From: Paenibacillus_G filicis
GTDB lineage: Bacteria; Bacillota; Bacilli; Paenibacillales; NBRC-103111
DNA: 64,000 nucleotides
Assembly: GCF_038070315.1 (NCBI RefSeq)
Contig: NZ_JBBPCC010000015.1
Span: 124,001-188,000, forward strand
Direction: 5' to 3'
Below, piece by piece: positions 1-8,849 of the stretch. A program made the translations under genes and the position numbers. The notes under the pieces were generated by a model, which saw only the letters and a list, made by a program, of their open reading frames with translations, did not search any database and was not told where the DNA came from. How positions within the stretch are numbered: the first letter of the stretch is position 1; the number at the start of each line of letters is the position of its first letter.

Positions 1-300
1 ATTTTCCGACAGCCAGGACTTGGCCGTCCCCGGCTCGCCGATTAACAGCAGCGCCCGGTCTGTGACCAGCGTGGCAATAGCCATCTCTACCAGACGCCGG
101 TTGCCGATATATTTGGGCGTAATCGTAACCCCACCAGCCTCCCCGCCGCATATAAAGGTCAGCACCGCCTGCGGCGACATTCGCCATCCCTGTGGAGCCT
201 TGCCCGTATCCACTGCAATTAACGCCTCCAGCTCCGCAGCATAGAGCCGCTCTGCTGGCAAGCGCATCACATCCTGAACCGTTTCCTGCTGAGTATTCAT
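1..300 (-). CDS. MoxR-type AAA+ ATPase, N-terminal part (runs off window)
   Basis: The frame is open from the ATG at 300 to the window edge, giving the first 100 residues. A Shine-Dalgarno GGGGAGG lies about 8 bases upstream of the ATG. The Walker A motif GEPGTAKS is at about residues 87-94, preceded by a segment (NRRLVEMAIATLVTDRALLLIGEPG) typical of MoxR-family AAA+ ATPases, which act as chaperone-like remodelling enzymes together with VWA-domain partners. It lies 57 bases downstream of the HEAT-like gene in the same direction, so the SWIM, HEAT-like and AAA genes probably form one transcript, as in the enterobacterial yehLMPQ group. Walker B and the rest lie outside the window, so the exact subfamily is inferred. 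Confidence 0.8.
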   Translation of the reverse strand, partial: MNTQQETVQDVMRLPAERLYAAELEALIAVDTGKAPQGWRMSPQAVLTFICGGEAGGVTITPKYIGNRRLVEMAIATLVTDRALLLIGEPGTAKSWLSEN

Positions 301-357
301 TCGCTTTGCCTCCCCTATCTGATACGCTGCCATCCGCTAACGAACAGCAGCCCTTCT

Positions 358-2181
358 TTATTGTGTATTCTTCAACCGTTCCACCAAGTACTCCGTCTGT
401 TTACGGGCGGAGTGAGTGAACTTGGGCAGTATGGCTTCCAATCGATTCCCATAAGAAGAAGGCATCTGAAGCATCATTTCCCAGACGTGGTGGTCAAAAT
501 GATGGAACGACTGATTGCGTTCATGCTCCAGCGAGAGCATGAGCAGCTCGTGCAAATCCGGAACGCCAGTGCGCTCAAGACCCAGCAGCACCTTGCCAGC
601 AAACCGGTTGCGATGCTCCGGGTTGTTCTCCAGCTTACCGCGCAAATACAGCTCGGCCTGACTATGGCCCGGGACGGCAAATATTGAGACAAGCTGGGTT
701 TCGCTGTATGCGATCAGCCAGTTCAGCCACCGCGCATCCCACTTCTCGCGAACTTCGCTCATGCTTGCAAATTGTACGCGGCCAATTCGCATAGTTCCCT
801 CTTCGTACCAGGGAGCCGGGATGGTTTCATAGATTTGCTCCGTCAGTTGTTCCTTCATCAGGTCGAGGATCTGGCGAACTTCTTGGCGTCTTTCCTTGTT
901 CGCTCCGTCCATACGCTCCAGAGGAGCGCCGTAACGGTCATAGAATGCCGCCGGCGTCAGGCAGCGATAGCCTGTACGTAAGGCAAAGGGGTAAAAGAAC
1001 GGATTCTTCTTCTCTAGCTCTGTCAGCAGCTCCAGCCCCCGCTCCCCTCCGAAATCCGCCAAATAGTCGGCAGCAACATGGGATACAGACAAGACCGGAC
1101 CAGTTAAGAATATCGGATCTCTCAGCGCTTCCATATAAACTTGAAGCAGCCGGTCGCTCTGTTTCCCGCTTAAGACAGCTGTCAGCAGAAGAATCTTCTC
1201 CACCAGAGTCTCTGTGTTCTTCGCATCCGGCTGCTTATGGATCAAGTCAAGAATCCGGGCATTCAGCTCCTCGGTCACACGATCCATCAGAACGGGCGAT
1301 TCACTCATCCTTACGCCTTCTGAGGCAATGTCCGCATCCTTGCCCGTTAACCCTTCATACAGCCGGTTACGGACCGCTTCGGTATCCAGCGATGATAACG
1401 TAAGATAGGCAGCTTGCCGGATGCTCTTCTTCTTGTCCTTTGTCCACTCGATAAGCTCCGGCTCATAAGCCTTCTCGCCGCTCAGCCATTCAATCGCCGT
1501 TACTCTTACTTCATCTGAGCCTGCACGGGCCGCTCGGGCTATCCATTCCAGATGAGCCGCCTTATCGATGACGGCTACAACCTGCAGCTTGCGGGCATCA
1601 GCTCGCCCTCCATCCGGGTTGAAGCTTTCCAAGAGTGAAGGAATGATCTCAGCGCTAAGGGTTGGCAGTACCTTGAGTGCCATGAAATCTGCCAGCTCGG
1701 CATACGGATCGCCCAGTGCGCGGATCGCCAGACGAACCATCCGCAAATCATGAAACAAGCCTTGCCCGGCAGCTTCATGCACGATTTCGTACCGGCCCCC
1801 TCCAGTCGTCGTCAGCGCCTCCCGCACCGCGGCGAGCTGACGATAGGAAGCCTGGGTGGGCATCGCCGTCGGCTGATGCCGGACGGGCGTCAATTCTCCG
1901 GTAGGGGCCGTAGCTCCCTGCGTGTAAAGTACCGAGTTCAGCAGAGAGGCGAGCTCCTGAAGCGTCTCTGCCGTTGAAAGACGCTCATGTTCCGGCGCTT
2001 CCGGGGTTATGAGCGCGGCGATCATCTCGCTCAAGCGCTTGAATACGGGAGATCGTTCGCCAAGCTGTTGAAATTGAGGCAGCAGCCGCTTCAGCCGGAA
2101 ATCTTCCTCGGCCAGATCGCTGCCCGCGATATAGACGCGCCGCACCTCCTGGTGCAGCTCTTGCAGTAAGGCCGTACTCAT
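358..2181 (-). CDS. HEAT-like repeat protein of a MoxR/SWIM cluster
   Basis: The 607-residue protein is cytoplasmic, with no signal peptide or membrane segment. The middle (about residues 130-330) is a run of helical pairs such as SDEVRVTAIEWLSGE and KKSIRQAAYLTLSSLD, the usual look of HEAT/ARM-like solenoids. The C-terminal third is also helical but has no motif I recognise. The start at 2181 has a strong AGGAGGT about 9 bases upstream. It sits 29 bases after the SWIM gene and 57 bases before the AAA+ gene, so it is probably co-transcribed and may be the scaffold or adaptor of that complex; this role is inference from context. The enterobacterial counterpart by position would be yehM. Confidence 0.7.
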   Translation of the reverse strand: MSTALLQELHQEVRRVYIAGSDLAEEDFRLKRLLPQFQQLGERSPVFKRLSEMIAALITPEAPEHERLSTAETLQELASLLNSVLYTQGATAPTGELTPVRHQPTAMPTQASYRQLAAVREALTTTGGGRYEIVHEAAGQGLFHDLRMVRLAIRALGDPYAELADFMALKVLPTLSAEIIPSLLESFNPDGGRADARKLQVVAVIDKAAHLEWIARAARAGSDEVRVTAIEWLSGEKAYEPELIEWTKDKKKSIRQAAYLTLSSLDTEAVRNRLYEGLTGKDADIASEGVRMSESPVLMDRVTEELNARILDLIHKQPDAKNTETLVEKILLLTAVLSGKQSDRLLQVYMEALRDPIFLTGPVLSVSHVAADYLADFGGERGLELLTELEKKNPFFYPFALRTGYRCLTPAAFYDRYGAPLERMDGANKERRQEVRQILDLMKEQLTEQIYETIPAPWYEEGTMRIGRVQFASMSEVREKWDARWLNWLIAYSETQLVSIFAVPGHSQAELYLRGKLENNPEHRNRFAGKVLLGLERTGVPDLHELLMLSLEHERNQSFHHFDHHVWEMMLQMPSSYGNRLEAILPKFTHSARKQTEYLVERLKNTQ

Positions 2182-2210
2182 GTGCTGTACCTCCTATTGG
2201 GTCATGACTT

Positions 2211-3653
2211 CTAATATAACAACCGCGTAAGGCGGGTTTCACTGATAACGCTTAGCGGCTGAACCACCAGCCGTCCGCTGTCCAGCCGATGCCCGAATAC
2301 GACCAGCATGGCTACATCCTTTAACTGCTCCGGCGGCAAAAAGGACAGCAGCTCCACCGTTGCCGGACCATCGACCACCGCATCATCCAGCACCAGAAAC
2401 TGTCCGGCTTCATCTCCGATCGCAAGCTTCCCGTCCACCGTCTGCTTTAGCTCGGACACGTGCAGGAGCATAGCGGGATGCTTGTCGGCAAGCGGATTTT
2501 TCAGCTGGTTTTTCACCAGCTTGACCGCCTCTGCATAGATACGCTGGGCCTTGGCTGTTATGGCTGCATAATCAGCAGGCTGCAGGGTCCGGGTAGTCAT
2601 GGCCTCCCAGCGGACACGGCGGTTGAGATCTCCCGGATAGCGATACAGCTCTTGAATCGCCGCCACCTCGAAGAAGCTATCGTCTTCGCGAATATGCTTC
2701 GCCGCCTTATACGGCCGGTATTGCAGCGTCCTATGAATGTTGCCGCTCGCCAGATCGATCCAATACCCCATATCGACAAATTCCTGCCGCCCCTTATCGT
2801 CATAGGACAGAAAGGAAAGCTGGGCCAGCTCGACATCCTCGCTCGTCAGACCGCATGCCTTCAACTCACTTAACGGCCATGCATAACCAAGCCACTCCTC
2901 TATCGTCGTCTCATGATCCGGCTTCATGTCAGGCGTCTCCAGCCGTGCGTTGAGGTTCGCTCTGCCTTTTTTCACCAAAGCATGGATGATGGTCAGCTGT
3001 TCGACCACATCCGTGTAAGCAGCCTCAAGCTTCCCGTCGCCCTGACCTAACAGCTGGGTCAATCTGCGCAGCGCGGTCTGTGCTCCCGGCAAATAATAGT
3101 TGCCGAGCTGCTTGACTTGACCGTCCATCACCTTCAGCATTTTTTTATCGATCGTCCCCAGGCCGCTTCGTACTAGCGAGTCGACTATTTTCTGGAGCAG
3201 ATCCAGCCCTTCCAGCTGAGCTGCGATCTTTTTCTTGAGTGCGCTTGTGTTTACCTTTTTCGGCTTAGTCTCTATGTCCTGAGCCTCGCGCTGCACCTTT
3301 TGCTCCTCACGCTTCTCGGCCTTTGCCCGCTTCGAAAGAATATCCTCCGGGATCGGTGCCGCTTCGAAGGTTTCTCCGCCCGTGTATGCGTACAGAAGTC
3401 CTAAAGCGTGCTTGCAAGGGAGCTGGCGGCTGGGGCAGGAACAGCGCAGCACCGGCTTGTCCGGACTGATAAAATCTCCGGAGCAGAGATAATTCGAGCT
3501 ACCGCTGCCTTTGCACTCTCCAAACAAAAGCGTCCCGTCCTCTGACTTATGTAAGTGCACGAAACTGCGCTTTTTCACGAGTCCGCGCGCATTTTTTACG
3601 GCTGCATCATTCGGAGCCAGGGCATTGATGTACGATTCCGTAAGCTCGTTCAA
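2211..3653 (-). CDS. SWIM zinc-finger family protein
   Basis: The 480-residue protein has a SWIM zinc-binding motif near residues 68-80: CSCPSRQLPCKH (CxCx6CxH), followed by the typical helix ALGLLYAY. SWIM domains bind DNA or protein partners. Behind it comes a Lys/Glu-rich stretch (about 105-140) that is probably coiled coil, then a long domain of unknown fold. The start is a TTG at 3653, supported by GGGAGG about 7 bases upstream. It is the first gene of the SWIM, HEAT-like, AAA+ row; the equivalent E. coli protein by architecture is YehQ. Function is unknown; a role in metal- or stress-linked remodelling is only suggested by the partner set. Confidence 0.8.
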   Translation of the reverse strand: MNELTESYINALAPNDAAVKNARGLVKKRSFVHLHKSEDGTLLFGECKGSGSSNYLCSGDFISPDKPVLRCSCPSRQLPCKHALGLLYAYTGGETFEAAPIPEDILSKRAKAEKREEQKVQREAQDIETKPKKVNTSALKKKIAAQLEGLDLLQKIVDSLVRSGLGTIDKKMLKVMDGQVKQLGNYYLPGAQTALRRLTQLLGQGDGKLEAAYTDVVEQLTIIHALVKKGRANLNARLETPDMKPDHETTIEEWLGYAWPLSELKACGLTSEDVELAQLSFLSYDDKGRQEFVDMGYWIDLASGNIHRTLQYRPYKAAKHIREDDSFFEVAAIQELYRYPGDLNRRVRWEAMTTRTLQPADYAAITAKAQRIYAEAVKLVKNQLKNPLADKHPAMLLHVSELKQTVDGKLAIGDEAGQFLVLDDAVVDGPATVELLSFLPPEQLKDVAMLVVFGHRLDSGRLVVQPLSVISETRLTRLLY

Positions 3654-3726
3654 AAGTTTCCCTCCCGACTATGAATCTTCTTGTAATCTCTACCATATTA
3701 TCATAGGATGACAAAGCATGACAAAA

Positions 3727-3750
3727 ATCGCCGCAAGTGTGAACGGCGAT
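3727..3750 (-). terminator. Terminator after gerC
   Basis: The perfect 7-base arms ATCGCCG and CGGCGAT are separated by 10 bases. On the minus strand the stem is followed by a run of five T. It lies 46 bases after the gerC stop and so ends the germination operon. Confidence 0.8.
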
Positions 3751-3795
3751 TACATCTATCCTTGTATGAAAGCCCAGTCCGTTTACGGACCTGCT

Positions 3796-4986
3796 TTAAT
3801 CGGACGTTGTGTCGGAGGCTCCATATTCCTCAATATTTAAATGCACCTCATAGGTAACCGGTACATGAGCGAACGTCGTATCCCAACCATGCTCCACCTT
3901 GCTCCAGATCGAGGGGTACTGGATTTGAAGTTTCTTGCCGAATCCTCCGACATCGGCCTGCAGGTCGTGCTGCATGTTATCCACCGTGGCCTTCAACATC
4001 GCCTCGACCTTTTTTTCCAAAGCCTTTGTTTCACTTTTCATGCTGTCTATCAGCTTATGACCGCCGGACGAGTAGTCCTCGCCAATTCGTCCGTTCGATT
4101 GGATCGACACGTGAAACGAAATCTCATTCCCCTTTATATGTGCCTTGATGCTGCTATCCATCGACTTAATCTCGTAGGTGATCAGCTTGTCGTTTTTCTG
4201 ATTGTAGGTTTTGACGACCCCGCCCTGGCCTCTTCCCGTCAACCAGACCAGCCCCTCCAGCTCCTCCTCGTCCAGAAATCCGCCGAGCTTTCCCGTCTCT
4301 CCCTTGATGACGGCTGCACCTGAAAATTTGGTCTCCTTGCCGGCAGCAGTCACACTCTGCAGGGCAAAGCTGGTATGCCCGTGCAGCGGGCCTATCGCCT
4401 TCGCCATGGATACCGGCTCCCAAATCCGCGTGCTCCTGCTCCTGTTGTTGAAGGTGCCATTCAGCACCAATGCCGGGGTTTGGCCTGGCAATGCGTTGCT
4501 GAACACATCCTTGGCTTTGCCTTTGCTGACCAGCAGCAGCACACTGGGGCGGATATGGTTGTCCCTGCTGAAGAACTCGATTAACTCCGAAAGCCTCGTG
4601 GTTCGAGCCAGCTCTTCGCTGATGACGATCGTCTTCAGGTGATGGCCGATCGGCAGGCGGTCGGAACGAAGGGAAAGTTCCCGAACCGCCTCGAAGATAG
4701 AGTCTCCGGTCTGCGTGGCGTTATAGTAATTTCTAGACGCAGCCCCTTCCTTCTTGGAACCGACTGCACCCTGCGGAATAATAAACTGATACGTACAGGA
4801 GACCTGATTCCGCTTGGGGTACTCGCCGCCCTTCTCTGCGAACTTCCGCTCCGTTCCCCTCTCATCTCCAATATCCAGCGCAACGCCCACCTCCAGATTG
4901 ACATCCTCGATAGGCGCGCTGCTCCAACAGGAGGTAAGCAGCATACAAGCTCCTAGCAGTATCGTTGCAGCTCCGGCGCGACTCAT
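3796..4986 (-). CDS. Ger(x)C family spore germination lipoprotein
   Basis: The 396-residue protein starts with a lipoprotein signal whose lipobox is LTSC (Cys at about residue 20), followed by WSSAPIEDVNLEVGVALDIG, the characteristic N-terminus of GerC subunits. GerC is the lipid-anchored outer-leaflet component of the GerA-type nutrient receptor in the spore inner membrane. Length is normal for the family. The start overlaps the gerB stop by 4 bases (ATGA), indicating translational coupling. The three-gene order A-B-C is classical. Which germinant is sensed cannot be read from sequence. Confidence 0.93.
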   Translation of the reverse strand: MSRAGAATILLGACMLLTSCWSSAPIEDVNLEVGVALDIGDERGTERKFAEKGGEYPKRNQVSCTYQFIIPQGAVGSKKEGAASRNYYNATQTGDSIFEAVRELSLRSDRLPIGHHLKTIVISEELARTTRLSELIEFFSRDNHIRPSVLLLVSKGKAKDVFSNALPGQTPALVLNGTFNNRSRSTRIWEPVSMAKAIGPLHGHTSFALQSVTAAGKETKFSGAAVIKGETGKLGGFLDEEELEGLVWLTGRGQGGVVKTYNQKNDKLITYEIKSMDSSIKAHIKGNEISFHVSIQSNGRIGEDYSSGGHKLIDSMKSETKALEKKVEAMLKATVDNMQHDLQADVGGFGKKLQIQYPSIWSKVEHGWDTTFAHVPVTYEVHLNIEEYGASDTTSD

Positions 4987-6083
4987 GAGCCTGCTCTCCT
5001 CAGACGGGCCAGTAGCAGCAGCGGTAGCGGGATCATCCCGAACAGCAGGATAGAAAAATTGCCGATTCCTGTCCCGAAATCAAACAGCCCATTCAGATTC
5101 CGAGGGATTTCGGTCACGATATAGATCATAGGCAGCAAAATGAATAAACAGCGCTGCCGGTCGAGCCTAGTTAGTTGGGATAGCCCCAGAGCCGCTCCAT
5201 AGAACGCTATGCTGAACGTGCAGAAAATCTGCATGATCCAGATGGCCAGCCACAACGATTCGAAGCGCTCAAAGATTAGATATTTCACCTCAAAGCTGCG
5301 GATCAAGTCAATAAATGGCCATGTCCGGGTAACCACACCCTCGGTGGAAAAAGCCCCGATGCACAAGACTACAGCCATGATATAGAACATCATGGTGATC
5401 AGCGTACTGGATACGACCACCCGCACGGACTGCTTGGGCTTTTCCATAAAGGCCATCATAAACAGCAGTGCTTCCCCGGAGGTGAATGTCAGCGCCGTCG
5501 GCTTGAAGGAGCGCCAGACGGGTCCCATCCCTTCCCCTAACACGGGCCGGAGGTTATCCATATCGAAGATTTGGAGACTAAGCAGGCATACGACTATAAA
5601 CACCGTCCAGGTAATGGGAACAATTACCCGGCACATCCGAGACACCGCGCTGATTCCTCCACTGCATAAATAAAGCGACACCCACATAAACAGCCCGGCA
5701 ATAGCCCAGAGGGGGGTTCCCTCCAGAAGAAAAAAACTGGTGACCTCCTGCACCATACGCATCTCGAAGCTGGCGATGCACACCAGATACCCGATCAGGA
5801 TAAATCCCAGCAGCATACCGATGGGCCACCCGACGATCTTCCGGATATATTGAAAAAAGGTCTGGCCCGGGAAGCGCCGGCCAAGCCAGGCGATGATGAG
5901 CCCGGTAACCATAGAAAGCAGACCTCCAAGGATAACGGACAGCCAGACATCCGGAGTTTGAGCCTGCTCGACCGTAGTCCGCGGAAGCGTGAATACGCCC
6001 GCAGCCAGCATATAGTTGACCAGGACAATGATGGACTGGCCCGTTGAAAGCTGTTCTTTCTCCGTTGTATGCAATGCATTCAC
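4983..6083 (-). CDS. GerB-type spore germination permease
   Basis: The 366-residue integral membrane protein of the endospore-germination permease family (APC superfamily) has about ten hydrophobic segments spread over the whole length. The N-terminus EKEQLSTGQSIIVLVNYMLAAGVFTLPRTT is typical: GerB subunits begin with a helix resembling amino acid transporters. In GerA-type receptors the B subunit carries the germinant-binding pocket. The gene lies 21 bases after gerA and overlaps gerC by 4 bases. Length and composition are normal. Confidence 0.93.
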   Translation of the reverse strand: MNALHTTEKEQLSTGQSIIVLVNYMLAAGVFTLPRTTVEQAQTPDVWLSVILGGLLSMVTGLIIAWLGRRFPGQTFFQYIRKIVGWPIGMLLGFILIGYLVCIASFEMRMVQEVTSFFLLEGTPLWAIAGLFMWVSLYLCSGGISAVSRMCRVIVPITWTVFIVVCLLSLQIFDMDNLRPVLGEGMGPVWRSFKPTALTFTSGEALLFMMAFMEKPKQSVRVVVSSTLITMMFYIMAVVLCIGAFSTEGVVTRTWPFIDLIRSFEVKYLIFERFESLWLAIWIMQIFCTFSIAFYGAALGLSQLTRLDRQRCLFILLPMIYIVTEIPRNLNGLFDFGTGIGNFSILLFGMIPLPLLLLARLRRAGS

Positions 6084-6104
6084 CTCCGCTAACTGGATTG
6101 AACC

Positions 6105-7853
6105 TTACCCTTTGCGAATCGGATCTTTCGGGTCCAGCAGCGACGGCCGGCGTCTAAGCATTTGCAGTGGCAGGCGGATCATAAAATCCTTCCAGTCCCT
6201 CATCCGGTCGGGAACGGCCAGACTGAGATAAGGCAAGCCAAAGCTCCTCAGCTTGATGAGATGGCTGCATAACAGCAGGAAGAAAAGAATAACACCATAC
6301 AGCCCGAATACCGCCGCGAAGAACATCGCCCCGAACCGCAATAGGCGCAGGGTGATGCCTGCGCTGTACATCGGCATGGCGAAGGAAGAAATCGCCGTGA
6401 CCGCCACGACAATAACGAGAATGGGACTCACGATACCCGCCTCTACCGCCGCTTGTCCGATGATGAGACCTCCGACGATGCCCATCGCCGGACCGATCGG
6501 TTTGGGGAGACGGAGACCCGCTTCCCGCAGAACCTCGAGAGATAGTTCCATAATCAGAGCCTCGATCAATACAGGGAACGGTACCCCTTGACGAGAGCTG
6601 ACAATGGATATGACCAGCTTGGTCGGAATCAGTCCGGGATGGAACGAGAGAAAGGAAATATACAGGGCCGGTGCAAACAGCGAGATCGTCGCCGCGAAAA
6701 AACGCAGGGTACGCAGCAGTGAGCCGGCAATCCATCGGTCAAAATAATCCTCCGGGGATTGCAGCAGCATCCCGAACGTCACCGGCATAATCAGGGCGAA
6801 TGGGGTGCCATCCAGCAGAATCGCAGCCCGTCCTTCCAGCAAAGCGGCCATCACGCGATCCGGCCGTTCCGTATTCTGGATCTGCTGGAACGGACTGAGG
6901 AAGTTGTCCTCGATCAACTGTTCCACATAGCCCGACTCCTGCACGTCATCGATATCTATCGTGCCGATCCGGCGCTTGATTTCCTCGATCAGGTCCTCAT
7001 TGGCAATATCCCGAATATAAGTAAGCACAAGTTCCTTCTTGATTCTCTTCCCCACGGTAAACGAGATCATCGCCAGCTGCGTCTGCTCCCCGTGCCTTCT
7101 CAGCATGGCGGTATTATCGCTGAGCGTTTCGTTGAAGCCGATGCGCGGCCCTCGCAGAAGCGCCTCGGAGATGGGCTCCTCTGCATTTCTCGTTAGGCCT
7201 TTGGATGTGCCCAGTACCAAGGCCCGCTTCATGCCGTCCACCATAAGCACGGCCGAGCCGAACAGCACTTTTTGCAGGGATAAGACAGGATCGGAGGTAA
7301 ACCCAATCTCAGAGACTTGAACGATCTGCTGCACGATCATTCTCCCTAGCTCCTCCTCATCCGGCGGGGCCGCCATGCCCTCGAAGGGACGGGCTGCATA
7401 CATGAGCGGCTTCAGAATGTTCCGGTCCATCGAATCCTTATCCGTCAGCCCATCCACGAATAACAACGCCGCCCGGATCTCCAGAGAGCCGATGCGCAGC
7501 TCCCGCACATTCACGTCGGACATATCGCGGCTAATTTCCTTGAACAATTGAAGGTCTTCATAGAAGCGGCCCGAGTAGGTCATGCCTTGAGGGTCTATCT
7601 CATGGTCTTCCCGCTTCTCGTCCTGTTTAGAAGAGAGGACAACTCTGCCTGCGCCAGACTTATCTGGAGAGGCTAGAGCATCCGTTTCTTTGCGCCGGGC
7701 TCTGGCTAACTGCTTGCCCCGTCTGCTGACTTTCCCTTCAGAGGCTCTGATCCAGTCCACGGTTTGTTTGATGACGACAGGGACAAGCAGAATGAACAAT
7801 CCCTGGATGAGAACGCTCCAGCCTGGCATAAAGCTGGTTATCATGGTCCACAT
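6105..7853 (-). CDS. GerA-type spore germination protein
   Basis: The 582-residue protein is the A subunit of a spore nutrient receptor. It has an extra N-terminal hydrophobic segment (about residues 10-30), a charged Lys/Arg linker (about 35-85), the soluble GerA N-terminal domain with the family stretches VGKRIKKELVLTYIRDIAN and LLEGRAAILLDGTPFALI, and a C-terminal membrane domain with four to five helices from about residue 370. A subunits oligomerise to form an ion channel. The ATG at 7853 has GGGAGG about 8 bases upstream. First gene of the gerA-gerB-gerC operon; expression would be expected in the forespore, but I did not identify the promoter. Confidence 0.93.
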   Translation of the reverse strand: MWTMITSFMPGWSVLIQGLFILLVPVVIKQTVDWIRASEGKVSRRGKQLARARRKETDALASPDKSGAGRVVLSSKQDEKREDHEIDPQGMTYSGRFYEDLQLFKEISRDMSDVNVRELRIGSLEIRAALLFVDGLTDKDSMDRNILKPLMYAARPFEGMAAPPDEEELGRMIVQQIVQVSEIGFTSDPVLSLQKVLFGSAVLMVDGMKRALVLGTSKGLTRNAEEPISEALLRGPRIGFNETLSDNTAMLRRHGEQTQLAMISFTVGKRIKKELVLTYIRDIANEDLIEEIKRRIGTIDIDDVQESGYVEQLIEDNFLSPFQQIQNTERPDRVMAALLEGRAAILLDGTPFALIMPVTFGMLLQSPEDYFDRWIAGSLLRTLRFFAATISLFAPALYISFLSFHPGLIPTKLVISIVSSRQGVPFPVLIEALIMELSLEVLREAGLRLPKPIGPAMGIVGGLIIGQAAVEAGIVSPILVIVVAVTAISSFAMPMYSAGITLRLLRFGAMFFAAVFGLYGVILFFLLLCSHLIKLRSFGLPYLSLAVPDRMRDWKDFMIRLPLQMLRRRPSLLDPKDPIRKG

Positions 7854-7921
7854 GGTTCCTGCCTCCCGCTAAAAGCCGTAGCCCTATTTTTACCCAATCC
7901 GGATTATTCATGCGCACATGG

Positions 7922-7964
7922 AAAAGAGCCCGGATTGTGGAAAATCCACATTCCGGGCTCTTTT
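7922..7964. terminator. Hairpin with A/T flanks between gerA and dinB
   Basis: The inverted repeat has 13-base arms AAAAGAGCCCGGA and TCCGGGCTCTTTT with a loop containing ATGTGGA/TCCACA pairing. It lies 6 bases beyond the stop of the DinB gene at 7970 and ends that minus-strand transcript. The T-rich end exists in both orientations. Confidence 0.85.
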
Positions 7965-7969
7965 CATCT

Positions 7970-8497
7970 TTAGGCCTGAGTCAAGGTGTACAAGTAAAAA
8001 CCAAAATCCGTAGGCGTTCCGGCGTGGCCGACCTGTCTAAGCATGGCCGTCACATTACCTCGATGGTACGTCCCATGGTTGACGAGATGCTGCACAAAAT
8101 CCAGATATCTGGCCTGGAAGGCCCCGGATGGGCATAATGCTTCCAGATGGTCATGATGGACAAGGTACACCATGAACCGTTCGCTCAAGTCAGTCATCAT
8201 CTGATCCAGCTCTTCTATACGCTTACCCGCCGTGGAAGCCACCAGCCGGTCCGTCTCTTCCTTCAGCTCTTCCAGATAGGAAGCGGACATATCGGTGACA
8301 CCGCCCTTCTCAAGGAAGGAGAGCCAATTGTAATCGACCACATACACATGCGCCATGGCCTCATAGATCGTCGGAAACACGCTTGTAAGCTCCTGGCGAT
8401 ACACCTTTTCAGATAATTCCTGCAGGTGCGCGCACAGCTTATGGTTTGCCCACACATGGTACTCATATTGCTGGAAGATATAGGCTTTCAATAGCAT
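7970..8497 (-). CDS. DinB family protein (metal-binding four-helix bundle)
   Basis: The 175-residue soluble protein has a histidine pattern expected for the DinB/YfiT metal site: His in ANHKLCAHL near residue 20, HVYVVDYNW near 50, and NHGTYHRGNV near 140, the last being the most diagnostic family motif. DinB proteins are metal-dependent hydrolases or thiol transferases such as bacillithiol transferases; the substrate here is unknown. The start at 8497 has AAGGGG directly in front, with only about 2 bases between it and the ATG, which is close. A 26-codon open frame precedes it (see 8504-8584). Not linked to the neighbouring germination operon because a terminator intervenes. Confidence 0.88.
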   Translation of the reverse strand: MLLKAYIFQQYEYHVWANHKLCAHLQELSEKVYRQELTSVFPTIYEAMAHVYVVDYNWLSFLEKGGVTDMSASYLEELKEETDRLVASTAGKRIEELDQMMTDLSERFMVYLVHHDHLEALCPSGAFQARYLDFVQHLVNHGTYHRGNVTAMLRQVGHAGTPTDFGFYLYTLTQA

Positions 8498-8503
8498 TCC
8501 CCT

Positions 8504-8584
8504 TTATTGGGGCCTCACGCAGTTTAGGGGCAAGTATGCGCAGATCCCCTGAGAGTTTTGCCCGAATTTACTTATGGTGGTCAT
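8504..8584 (-). CDS. Possible 26-residue leader peptide ahead of dinB
   Basis: The short frame begins with an ATG at 8584, with AAGGAGG 8 bases in front, and stops 6 bases before the DinB ATG, so translation could be coupled. The peptide (MTTISKFGQNSQGICAY and about nine more residues) matches nothing I know. It could equally be the decayed start of a former gene. Support rests only on the strong ribosome binding site and the tight spacing. Confidence 0.25.
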   Translation of the reverse strand: MTTISKFGQNSQGICAYLPLNCVRPQ

Positions 8585-8708
8585 CACCAACGCCTCCTTG
8601 CCTTCATCTGGATTTAAGTTTAAAGGACTCCCTGACTTCAGTCCATGCCCAAAATCTATTTCAATTAAAGTTGCCGCGGGTTGGAACGGCTTGGCTGCAG
8701 CTTCCCCG

Positions 8709-8849
8709 TCATTGCCCGCAAGACGGATACACGGGCCTGCCCTCCAGCTCGACGGCTACGACGGTATTCCAGTCATCCAGATCAGCAGCGGGCAGATCGA
8801 TCCACAGCCGACTGACAGGATGATGTCCTAATGGATAAGGACTGCTGAA
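8709..8849 (-). pseudogene. C-terminal gene remnant, glycosidase-like tail
   Basis: Directly after the TAA of the dehydratase gene at 8850, and by chance in the same frame, a 46-codon open stretch without start codon reads as protein-like sequence (HPVSRLWIDLPAADLDDWN, then TVVAVELEGRPVY). The pattern of alternating hydrophobics resembles the C-terminal beta-domain of alpha-L-fucosidase-type glycosidases. There is no start codon or ribosome binding site. I read it as the tail of a deleted gene; the family assignment is tentative. The rest of 8498-8849 holds only the possible leader ORF. Confidence 0.35.
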
